A stretch of 55,860 bases of DNA from the NCBI GenBank assembly GCA_019187365.1, contig JABARE010000034.1, positions 1-55,860 on the forward strand, written 5' to 3'. Both the position numbers and the translations under genes were made by a program. The DNA is from Saprospiraceae bacterium. GTDB taxonomy: Bacteria > Bacteroidota > Bacteroidia > Chitinophagales > Saprospiraceae. Shown one piece after another: positions 9,380-18,200 of this stretch. Positions within the stretch are counted from its first letter, which is position 1. Each line of letters starts with the position of its first letter. The notes beneath the pieces were generated by a model, which was given only the letters and a program-made list of their open reading frames with translations, was not told the DNA's origin and did no database searches.

Positions 9380-9492
9380 CCTTTTCCTCCTCAGTTCTCC
9401 CAATTTCCATTTCGGTTTCTCTACCTCAGAGTCGGCTGGCGTTCATCCCGGAACGACAGGTTGGTCCTTGACCATGGTGGATGTTCGTGCCC

Positions 9493-9520
9493 TTGGCGAT
9501 TGCCGAATTCCGTAAATTTG
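9493..9520 (+). promoter_or_regulatory. Promoter of GH3-like gene
   Basis: TTG at 9493-9495 and TAAATTTG at 9513-9520 are separated by 17 bp and match the Bacteroidota -33 and -7 (TAnnTTTG) elements. Only 6 nt separate the -7 box from the ATG at 9527, so the mRNA is predicted to be leaderless or nearly so. Confidence 0.6.
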
Positions 9521-9526
9521 TGACAG

Positions 9527-11029
9527 ATGTCCTTCCGAAAAAAAATGATATACCGTGTGGCGCGAACCCTTACGCGCCATCACCAGCGGGAATATCTGCG
9601 CGCACCTCAGTGTCAGGACCTCATTTTCCGGCAACTCATCGCCCGTGGACTGGCAACCCGGTTTGGCAAGAAGCACGATTTTGCAGGCATTCGCAACTAC
9701 CGTGACTATGTCGAGCGCGTGCCGGTGCGCGATTACGAAGACATCAAACCCTGGATCGACGAAATCCGGAAGGGCGACCGGGACGTCCTTTGGCCCGGGA
9801 GGCCCCGCTATTTATGTAAAACCTCGGGGACGACCTCCGGGGCAAAATACATCCCCATCACCCGGGAGAGCATGGGTAACCAGATCCGGTCAGCACGGAC
9901 GTCGCTGTTCCATTACATCAGCAAACATCCGGAAACAGATGTGTTTGGTGGGAAGATGTTTTTTCTCTCGGGAAGTCCACGGCTGGATCAGGGTGGCATC
10001 ATCCCCGTTGGAAGGTTGTCCGGCATTGTAAACCATGAAATTCCTGCCTGGTTTCAGTCGAACAAGCTTCCGGGCTACGAATTGAATTGCACCGAACCCT
10101 GGGAAGCAAAAATCGATGCACTGACCCATTTCATTCAGGGACAGGATATCCGGGTAATCAGCGGCATTCCACCCTGGGTGCAAATGTTTTGTGAACAACT
10201 ACTGCTCAAGACCGGAAAAGACAACGTATGCCAACTGTTTCCGAAGCTCGAGCTGTACGTTCACGGGGGCGTCAACTTCACCCCATATGCGGCCCGCATA
10301 CGCAATCTCTTTGGCAGGGACGTTGCCTTACTGGAGACCTACCCGGCCAGCGAAGGATTTATTGCCTTCCAGGACGATGAATGCGACCCAGGGCTTCAAC
10401 TTGTCGTCAACGACGGCATCTTTTTTGAATTCATTCCCAAATCGGAGGTTCACCTCCCGCACGCCCAGAGGCTGCGGCTGACCGAGGTTTCCACCGGTGT
10501 GGATTATGCGGTGGTCCTCACGACGAATGCCGGACTGTGGTCCTACCTGATTGGCGATCTGGTTCGCTTTACCTCTTTGAATCCTTATAAAATCGCAGTG
10601 AGCGGTCGCATCAGCCAGTTCATATCGGCCTTTGGAGAGCACGTCATCGGGTCGGAAATCGACCAGGCCATGAGGTACGCCCAGGAGGCACATCGCTTTG
10701 ATTTTGTTGAGTTTACGGTGGCCCCACAGGTCAGTCCCTCCGACAACAAGCACCCATACCACGAGTGGTACATCGAGTTTTCGGAGATCCCCAGGAACCT
10801 GCATGAAATTGCACTGACCATCAACAGCCGGCTGTGCGAGCTCAACAGCTACTATAAAGACCTGATCGACGGCAAGTTACTCGACACCCTACGCATCCGC
10901 CCCGTAAGGAAGAATGCCTTTTTGAATTACATGCGGCGGGTTGGCAGACTGGGCGAACAATTCAAAGTGCACCGCCTGAGCAACGACCGGCGCGTAGCCG
11001 ACGACCTGGCCAACGACATCCTTCCGTAA
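9527..11029 (+). CDS. GH3-family acyl-adenylating enzyme (GH3 auxin-responsive promoter-like)
   Basis: The 500-residue product belongs to the GH3 branch of the ANL adenylating superfamily, whose plant members conjugate acyl groups to amino acids. The ATP-binding signature CKTSGTTSGAKYIPIT is at about residues 101-116. HGGVNFTPY, LLETYPASEGF (aromatic/acyl pocket and ATP contact) and the YLIGDLVRFT hinge region follow in the expected order. The C-terminal region has the small mobile domain (HEWYIEFSEIP). Bacterial homologues are common in Bacteroidota but their substrate is not established. The gene is monocistronic with its own promoter. A second in-frame ATG lies 18 nt downstream. Confidence 0.88.
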   Translation: MSFRKKMIYRVARTLTRHHQREYLRAPQCQDLIFRQLIARGLATRFGKKHDFAGIRNYRDYVERVPVRDYEDIKPWIDEIRKGDRDVLWPGRPRYLCKTSGTTSGAKYIPITRESMGNQIRSARTSLFHYISKHPETDVFGGKMFFLSGSPRLDQGGIIPVGRLSGIVNHEIPAWFQSNKLPGYELNCTEPWEAKIDALTHFIQGQDIRVISGIPPWVQMFCEQLLLKTGKDNVCQLFPKLELYVHGGVNFTPYAARIRNLFGRDVALLETYPASEGFIAFQDDECDPGLQLVVNDGIFFEFIPKSEVHLPHAQRLRLTEVSTGVDYAVVLTTNAGLWSYLIGDLVRFTSLNPYKIAVSGRISQFISAFGEHVIGSEIDQAMRYAQEAHRFDFVEFTVAPQVSPSDNKHPYHEWYIEFSEIPRNLHEIALTINSRLCELNSYYKDLIDGKLLDTLRIRPVRKNAFLNYMRRVGRLGEQFKVHRLSNDRRVADDLANDILP

Positions 11030-11149
11030 TCCGGGGTCACGGACCATACTTGACCCAAGCGTTTTGCGTTAATATTCCACCTCTGGTCCGGGAACCTCTT
11101 TGAACGCTGGACCTGCTCGCTAAAAATCGCCTGATTTGGTGTTATTTCG

Positions 11150-11157
11150 TATCTTTG
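11150..11157 (+). promoter_or_regulatory. -7 promoter box upstream of bamD
   Basis: TATCTTTG is a perfect match to TAnnTTTG, 8 nt before the bamD ATG at 11166. No clear -33 TTG lies 17-21 bp upstream. It probably drives the bamD-rpoZ-coaBC-DUF4835-purN run. Confidence 0.55.
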
Positions 11158-11165
11158 CGCCCTTC

Positions 11166-11999
11166 ATGAATAGACTTTCCATATTGGTCTTTTGTGTATC
11201 CGTTATGGCAGGTTCCGGCTGTAAGTCCAGCTACGAAAAAATGAGGACCAGCGGAGACCCCGTTGCAATTCTTAAAGCTGCGGACCGATACTACGAAGAA
11301 CAAGACTTCAACCGCGCCCGTGGACTCTACGAAATCGTATTGACGGCATTTCGCGGACAGCCCGAGGCCGAGGAAATTTATTTTCGCTATGCAAATTCCC
11401 ATTTCGCATTGCGGGAATACGACCTCTCCAATTACCTGTTCAAAAATTTTGCAAATACCTTTTCCAACAGTCCACAAAAAGAGGAAGCGGAATTTTTATC
11501 GGTGTTGTCCCTTTACAAGATGGCGCCCGGCCATCGGCTGGACCAGTCGTCGACCATCAAGGCCATCGACGGATTTCAGCTCTTCATCAACACCTATCCC
11601 AATTCGGCCCGGGTTGCGGAATGCAATCAACTGATCGATGCCTGCCGATCGAAACTGGAGCAAAAATCTTTTGAATCTGCACGCTTGTATTTCGACATGG
11701 AACATTATCAGTCCTGTGTGCGCTCGCTCCAAAACCTGCTGGCGGATTTTCCGGAAACGCCCAACGATCGCGAAGTGCGTATACTAATGTCCCGTGCCGC
11801 TTTCCAGCTGGCCGAGCGCAGTATTTTCGAAAAACAAAAAGAGCGGTACGAAGAAGCAGCCGCCATCGCCGAAGAATTTCTAAGACGCTACCCTACGGGT
11901 AAGCAGCGTTCAGAAGTGAAGACCCTTTTACAAAAAATCCAACGCAAATTAAAATCAACGAACTATGACGGATATCAAGACGCAAGTGCAGGGAATTAA
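11166..11999 (+). CDS. bamD: Outer membrane assembly lipoprotein BamD
   Basis: Component of the BAM complex, which inserts beta-barrel proteins into the outer membrane. The 277-residue product starts with a lipoprotein signal peptide (SILVFCVSVMAGSGC) with the lipidated Cys about residue 19, followed by KSSYEKM. TPR-like helical repeats fill the rest (ADRYYEEQDFNRARGLYEIVL; YRYANSHFALREYDLSNYLF; FINTYPNS). The ATG at 11166 is preferred over the earlier TTG because it opens the signal peptide and follows the promoter box. The 3' end overlaps rpoZ by 35 bp. Confidence 0.92.
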   Translation: MNRLSILVFCVSVMAGSGCKSSYEKMRTSGDPVAILKAADRYYEEQDFNRARGLYEIVLTAFRGQPEAEEIYFRYANSHFALREYDLSNYLFKNFANTFSNSPQKEEAEFLSVLSLYKMAPGHRLDQSSTIKAIDGFQLFINTYPNSARVAECNQLIDACRSKLEQKSFESARLYFDMEHYQSCVRSLQNLLADFPETPNDREVRILMSRAAFQLAERSIFEKQKERYEEAAAIAEEFLRRYPTGKQRSEVKTLLQKIQRKLKSTNYDGYQDASAGN

Positions 12000-12309
12000 T
12001 CCCAATGTCAAAGCACGAAACATCCAGGAATTCATCCGCGAGACCGGGAACATTTACGAAACCATCAATGCGCTGGGCAAGCGGGCGAACCAACTGACCA
12101 ACGACATTAAGAATGAGCTGAAAGAAAAGCTGGAGGAATTTGCAACCCAGTCTGACACGATTGAAGAGGTCCAGGAAAACAAAGAGCAGATTGAGATTTC
12201 CAAGTTCTACGAAAAGCTGCCGAATCCAGCCATCATTGCTACGGAAGAATACCTCACGGGAAAGCTGTCCCTGAGCTACCGTGGGGAGACCCCGGAATCT
12301 GAATCCTGA
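11965..12309 (+). CDS. rpoZ: RNA polymerase omega subunit (Bacteroidota type)
   Basis: Small subunit that assists assembly of the RNA polymerase beta' subunit. The 114-residue product contains the core pattern TGNIYETINALGKRANQL (about residues 29-46), a helical segment, and the Bacteroidota signature KEQIEISKFYEKLPNPAIIATEEYLTG near the C-terminus. It overlaps bamD by 35 bp and precedes coaBC, the usual neighbourhood of this gene in Bacteroidota. Confidence 0.88.
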   Translation: MTDIKTQVQGINPNVKARNIQEFIRETGNIYETINALGKRANQLTNDIKNELKEKLEEFATQSDTIEEVQENKEQIEISKFYEKLPNPAIIATEEYLTGKLSLSYRGETPESES

Positions 12310-12418
12310 AAGTGGCTTATGCATCCCCATCTCAGGAATTCCCATCATCGGAGTCTGTCACCGAACTCAGGGTATTCCGGTTTTTTCACATTACCAATGC
12401 GCCAGTGACGTGGTTGCC

Positions 12419-13618
12419 ATGCCTCTTAGCCATCGCAGGATCCTCCTTGGCATAACCGGTAGCATTGCCGCTTACAAATCTGCCATTTTGCTGCGCCTGC
12501 TGGTAAAAGGCGGGGCTGAGGTTCAGGTCATCATGACGGAAGCTGCCAGGGATTTTATCGGTCCGCTTACCCTGGCGACCCTCAGTGGTAAGCCCGTACT
12601 TTCCGAAATGCACCTCGACGATCAATGGTCCAACCATGTAGCCCTTGGGCACTGGGCCGACGCATTATTGATCGCACCGGCAAGCGCGCAAACTCTGAGC
12701 AAGATGGCGCACGGGGTGGTAGATAACCTGCTGACTGCCGTTTACCTCTCCGCCAAATGCCCCACCCTGGTTGCCCCTGCCATGGACGCCGACATGTGGG
12801 AGCATCCGGCAACACAGGACAACATCCGCATTCTGAGCCGGCATGGCGTCGTCGTTCTGCCGGTCGGAGAAGGTCCTCTGGCCAGTGGTCTGGAAGGTCC
12901 CGGGCGACTTGCCGAACCCGAACAAATCGTCGGTGAACTCAACGCGTTTTTCCAGAAGGACACCCTTTTGTCGAAAAAAAAAATTCTGATCACGGCCGGT
13001 CCCACGCATGAGGCCATCGATCCCGTCCGCTTCATCGGCAATCATTCGTCCGGAAAAATGGGAATCCGGCTTGCAGAGGAGGCCCTGCGCGGCGGTGCCG
13101 AAGTGGTGCTCGTTTTAGGACCTGGCTCAGAGCCCGCCCCGGTGTCCAAGCGACTCACCCTAATGCGGGTGACCACCGCCCTTGAAATGATGGATGCTGT
13201 TCGGCAGCACCTCGAAGTTACCGATATTTTTCTTCTGGCAGCTGCCGTTGCAGACTTTCGCCCCGCCGAACCGGCTGCCCAAAAGATCAAAAAGGAAGGG
13301 CGACAGTCCTTGTCTCTCGACCTCATTGCAAACCCCGACATTGCGGCGTTCATAGGTGCCAACAAGACATCCCGCCAATATCTGTGCGGTTTTGCCCTGG
13401 AAACCGAAAATCTGGTTGAGAATGCACGTGCCAAAATGGACAAGAAAAATATGGACCTCATCGTTATCAACTCACCCAACGATGCCCAGTCTGCCTTTGG
13501 TTACGATACAAATAAAATATCCCTATTGGACAAATCCGGGAAATTGGTTTCCTTTGAAAGGCAATCCAAAAAAGATGCCGCCCGCACCATTTTACAGGCA
13601 ATTGCTGAACGAATCTAA
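12419..13618 (+). CDS. coaBC: Bifunctional phosphopantothenoylcysteine decarboxylase / phosphopantothenate-cysteine ligase
   Basis: Ligates cysteine to 4'-phosphopantothenate (CoaB) and decarboxylates the product (CoaC) in CoA synthesis. The product is 399 aa, full length. The N-terminal flavoprotein half has GSIAAYK (FMN loop), the catalytic His in NHVALGHWAD, PAMDADMW (Asp where enterobacteria have Asn) and the flap region ASGLEGPGRLAEPE. The C-terminal synthetase half begins with ILITAGPTHE and has GNHSSGKMG, AAAVADF and KIKKEG. The ATG at 12419 was chosen; the frame is open further upstream but that part overlaps rpoZ in another frame and is not conserved. Confidence 0.95.
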   Translation: MPLSHRRILLGITGSIAAYKSAILLRLLVKGGAEVQVIMTEAARDFIGPLTLATLSGKPVLSEMHLDDQWSNHVALGHWADALLIAPASAQTLSKMAHGVVDNLLTAVYLSAKCPTLVAPAMDADMWEHPATQDNIRILSRHGVVVLPVGEGPLASGLEGPGRLAEPEQIVGELNAFFQKDTLLSKKKILITAGPTHEAIDPVRFIGNHSSGKMGIRLAEEALRGGAEVVLVLGPGSEPAPVSKRLTLMRVTTALEMMDAVRQHLEVTDIFLLAAAVADFRPAEPAAQKIKKEGRQSLSLDLIANPDIAAFIGANKTSRQYLCGFALETENLVENARAKMDKKNMDLIVINSPNDAQSAFGYDTNKISLLDKSGKLVSFERQSKKDAARTILQAIAERI

Positions 13619-13625
13619 CACGCTA

Positions 13626-14537
13626 GTGAAAATATTCCTGTCCACCTGTCTTTTTGTTTTGCTTGCCACGGTTTGTACCACCGGGCAGGAGCTGGATGCT
13701 ACGGTTCGGGTGATCGCGCCCAACCTGGGCCTGAGCGACAAATCCATCGTAAGTCAGCTCGAACGCAACGTAAAAGATTTTCTCAACAACCAGCAATGGA
13801 CGCAGGATGTTTATGAACCCGAAGAGAAGATCAAGTGCAATTTTCAGATCGTGATCAGCGCAGACCGCGGAGACAACAACCTTCTTGTCGATCTTTCCGT
13901 GCAATCTTCCCGACCGGTTTACCATTCCAACTACGATTCGCCGGTGCTGAACATAAGCGACAAAGGAATTCCCGTTCAATTTGACCCTTACAAAAATCTC
14001 GAAAATTCCCGTGAGACTTACTACGACAATTTGTCTGCTGTACTCACTTTTTACGCATACCTCATCATTGCCCTCGATTACGACAGCTACAGTCTGGAGG
14101 GCGGGGAGACCTACCTTCAATTGCTGAATACCATGCTAAATGGTTTGCCATCGAATGTGAGGGCCTCCGATGATGCGTGGTCTCCAGCAAGTGATAAGCG
14201 CAATAACCGGTATTTCATCATTGAAAACCTCACCAATCCGCGCATGAAGTTGTTCCGCCGTGCCTTTTATGAATACCATCGCCAGGGGCTCGATTTGTTT
14301 GCCGAAAATGCAGAGCGCGCAAGAGCTACGCTCACATCTGCCATTGGGGACATTGGGACCAGCAATGCCAATTATCCGGATACGTACTTCATTAAAATAT
14401 TTGGTTTCACCAAGCAGCAGGAGATCATCGAGATTTACAAACAGGGCACCCCGGAAGAGAAGAAACAGGTGCGTGAGATCATGACCCGCCTTGATCCTGC
14501 CAACAGCAGTCAATACAACAATCAACTAAAATCCTGA
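13626..14537 (+). CDS. DUF4835 family secreted protein
   Basis: A 303-residue protein starting at GTG 13626, 7 nt after coaBC. Residues 1-19 form a signal peptide (IFLSTCLFVLLATVCTTGQ). The mature protein shows the family pattern ELDATVRVIAPN, NNQQWTQDVYEPEEKIKCNF, VQSSRPVYHSNYDSPVLN and GGETYLQLLN. It is found next to coaBC throughout Bacteroidota, which suggests a conserved periplasmic or envelope role, but no activity is known to me. No ATG exists upstream of the signal peptide in this frame, so the GTG start is well supported. Confidence 0.87.
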   Translation: MKIFLSTCLFVLLATVCTTGQELDATVRVIAPNLGLSDKSIVSQLERNVKDFLNNQQWTQDVYEPEEKIKCNFQIVISADRGDNNLLVDLSVQSSRPVYHSNYDSPVLNISDKGIPVQFDPYKNLENSRETYYDNLSAVLTFYAYLIIALDYDSYSLEGGETYLQLLNTMLNGLPSNVRASDDAWSPASDKRNNRYFIIENLTNPRMKLFRRAFYEYHRQGLDLFAENAERARATLTSAIGDIGTSNANYPDTYFIKIFGFTKQQEIIEIYKQGTPEEKKQVREIMTRLDPANSSQYNNQLKS

Positions 14538-14552
14538 TCCGCAATAGATCCC

Positions 14553-15137
14553 ATGAAGAAGAGGAACATTGCCATATTTGCTTCCGGTAACGGCACCAAT
14601 GCACTCAGGCTCATCGAATACTTCAAAAACCACCGCGAGGTCGCTGTGGGTCTCGTTGTATGCAATTCCAACAAAGCCGGTGTGATCGATGTCGCACGCC
14701 AGCACAACGTTCCCGTTTCCATCATCAACAAGACCCTGCTGGCAAACAATGGCTTCATGACGTCGCTGCTGAAACTCTACGACATCGATTTCATTGTACT
14801 CGCAGGATTTCTGCTTCTCGTCCCTCCTTTCCTGATCAAGGCTTTCGACAGAAAGATGATCAACATCCACCCGGCCCTCCTGCCCCGGCATGGTGGAAAG
14901 GGCATGTTCGGTCTGGCAGTCCATCAACAGGTAATCGACGAAAAAGATGCCGAGACGGGCATCACCATACATTACGTCAACGAGGTGTACGACCAGGGCA
15001 AGGTTGTATTTCAGGCACGGTGCCCGGTCGAAAAGAAGGAAAGCGCAGAGAAATTACAAAAAAAGGTCCAGGAACTGGAGCATAAACACCTCCCGGAGTG
15101 GACGGAAAAGCTCGTGCTCCAAACCCGTTTTCTCTGA
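14553..15137 (+). CDS. purN: Phosphoribosylglycinamide formyltransferase
   Basis: Transfers a formyl group from 10-formyl-THF to GAR, the third step of purine synthesis. In the 194-residue product the N-terminal ASGNGTN loop binds the GAR phosphate. The catalytic residues are visible as Asn104 and His106 in NIHPALLP and Asp147 in NEVYDQG. The GKGMFG and TGITIHYV segments are typical. It follows the DUF4835 gene by 15 nt. Together with purH at 3.4 kb it gives two formyl-transfer steps of purine synthesis in the window, in separate operons. Confidence 0.95.
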   Translation: MKKRNIAIFASGNGTNALRLIEYFKNHREVAVGLVVCNSNKAGVIDVARQHNVPVSIINKTLLANNGFMTSLLKLYDIDFIVLAGFLLLVPPFLIKAFDRKMINIHPALLPRHGGKGMFGLAVHQQVIDEKDAETGITIHYVNEVYDQGKVVFQARCPVEKKESAEKLQKKVQELEHKHLPEWTEKLVLQTRFL

Positions 15138-15213
15138 TCGGACTGAAGGCCCAGGCAGGTTTGCGCCAAACCCCCGCCATTTTATTTACCTTAGTGTTTC
15201 TTTCTTTACACAC

Positions 15214-18200
15214 ATGGGTAGATTTCTCCTTGTTTTGTACATCATCGCATGGCTTCCGGCTTCCGGTTCGGGGCAGGGCTGTGCCGGTCTGAACGCTGAT
15301 GCCGGACCCGACCAGTTCAGTTGCGATCCTACCAGCCCACCGCAACTGCAGGGCAGCTATTCAGGAGTTCCGGACAAATATTACTGGACTCCCGCCACTT
15401 ACCTCAGCGATCCCAACTCGACCGATCCTACGGTCAACGCGCCTGCAGGAAAATACACCTTCACCTTTACAGTGGAGGCGATGTCGTCGATCAACCTGAT
15501 TAGCAACGGCAATTTTGAAGCGGGCAATTCGGGATTTACACATGAATACAGCTACGGCTTTCCCGGCGGAACTTTTGGTCCGGGTTGGCTGAGTGTGGGA
15601 ACCAATCCGCTTGGGTACAACGGTTCCTGGGCTCCTTGCGGAGACCATACCAGCGGAAGTGGCAACCAGCTCATTGTCGACGGTCACACATCGGCCAATG
15701 CAAAAGTCTGGTGTCAGACGGTTTCGGTTTCTCCTGGAAAAACCTACCTTTTCCGGTTTTATGTTCAAAGCGTTTTTCCTGCGGCACCCTGTCAGCTCAA
15801 CGTGCTCGCCAACAACACTTCATTCGGGTCGGTTCAGGGTGGTGCTTTGTGCGACTGGCAAACCTTTGAAGAATGCTTCAAAGCCAATTCCGCAACCGTA
15901 GAAATTTGCATCCGCGAAACTTCTGGAGTTGGGTACGGCAACGACTTTGCCATCGACGACATAGAAATGTACGAAAAGTGCATGGATACCGACGAGGTGG
16001 TTGTCGAGATTGTCGACCTGAAGGCACAGGTTGCCATACCCCAGCCCCCTCGTTGCGCTTCCGATGTATTTGACCTGAACGCGCTCGGATCGTCGACCGG
16101 CCCCAACATCCGTTACGAATGGCGTTCCGACGGAGGGACCATCGTTTCTTCCTCCGGCCCAACGGCAAAGGGCAAAGGGCGCGGAACGTATTACGTAAAA
16201 GTGATTTACCAAAACGGCAACGTCTATTGCGAGAAAGAAGCGGAGATCGAAGCCGATCCTTCTGATGACCTGGAAGGCCTTCTCGAAGTGGAAGGCATTG
16301 CCAATTGCAACTCTGACACCATTGAGTTGCGGGGAAGCGTGATCAACGGCAGTGGTGATTTTAGCTACCACTGGATTCCAGCAAACAAAATTCACCGGGG
16401 ACAGAACGAACCAACGGCTTACGTCACTGAAGCCGGTCTTTACAAACTCGTCGTCATCGACAAGCAGTCGGGTTGTGAAATCCAGCTTCAGGAAGTGGTA
16501 GCCTCCGACACCACCAAACCCAAGGTCGACATTTCTGCCGACAGCCTGATCAGTTGCGCAAATCCGTTAGCCACCCTGACCGGAACGCCGTTCGACACAA
16601 GCCGGTATCTTTACGAGTGGACCATTCCGGACCTCACGCTCGTGCGCAATGCCGACACGCTCCACGCAGCAGATACGGGAATTTATCTGTTGCGTGCTAC
16701 CGACAAATTCAATAAATGCTACACGGAAAGGTCTCACGTGCTGCGCGCCGACACTACGGCACCCCTGGTGGACCTGGGACCTGACGGCACCATTGACTGC
16801 CGCAACGAGGAATTTCTGATTCAAGCAAAAGACACGGGCATTTCCGGTCCATCCCGGTATGTATGGACACTCCCTGCCGGGCCGCTGCCGCCTGATTCCG
16901 TCCTTCAGGATCAGCGCGTCACACAGGGTGGATGGGTTGTACTCACCGCCATCAACAGAACGAACGGGTGTTCGCATACTGACAGTCTGTTCATCGCCGA
17001 TGTGCGAAAATTGCCGGCCGCCATTGCAGGACCAACCGACACCCTCAACTGCTACAGAGCCCAGCTTCAGCTCGACGGAAGTGCCAGTACAACCGATTCA
17101 ACAAGTCTTGGATGGTTTACAAACACGGGGAGCATTATCGGCGATACCACATCGCCTTTTCCAACCGTCGACCGGCCGGGATGGTATTTTTTACGGGTAA
17201 CCGACACCACAAACCAATGCCGGCAAATCGACTCGGTTTATATCCATCAGGATACCACCAGGCCGTCGGCCGTATTGGATGCAGAAACGACGTTCCGGTG
17301 CGCCGATACATTGCGCTGGCTCGATGGAAGCGCTTCGTCTTCCGGTGCCGCGATTAGGTATACGTGGTTCACCACCGACGGAAGCATTGCCTCCGGACAA
17401 GGGACGCCGAACATTTCGGTGAAGGGGCCTGGTCGTTACCTCCTCGTTGTTAACAACCTTACGAACGGTTGTTCGGATACAGCAGAGATGCTCGTCAAAC
17501 CCGATCTTGGTGCTCCTCTAGCCCGGATCGATGCTCCAGACACCATCACCTGCAACATTCGCTCTGTTCAGCTGAATGCCACCACCTCCTCACCTGCAGG
17601 GAATCCGGTGCGATTTGAGTGGAAAGCAGACAGCGGGCAAACGATTCAAAATGACCATACCCTCAATCCACAGGTAGACGGCGGTGGGTATTACACCCTG
17701 ATCGCCACGGATACGGTCAACGGCTGCAGCACCACCGTACAGGCATTTGTAAGCGTCGATACCCTGGCTCCAAAAGCCGATGCCGGAGCCGACGCCATAT
17801 GGAATTGCGCAAGCCGCGACCTCCTGCTCGACGGTGCAAACTCACAGGGTACACACGCGCTCAATTTCAGCTGGAGTAGTTCTGGCGGACAATTTTCCGG
17901 AAGGACAGATCAGCCACAGGCATCGGTTCGATCCCCGGGAAGCTACCAGCTCACGGTGCGGGATGTACGAACAGGATGCTACGCCATTGACAGCATCGAC
18001 GTGATCGCCGATACGGTCCATCCGGTTGCCCGCATTGCCCTTCCCGATACCATAAATTGCAAAGTGCGATCGCTTGCACTTGTTGGGTCCGGCTCCGGCT
18101 CAGGTGCGCACCTTCGCTACGAGTGGATGAGTAGCAACGGACAGTTGACCGGCAACACAAACCTTCCTATCGCTACGGCCCTTCGCGCTGGCACCTATAC

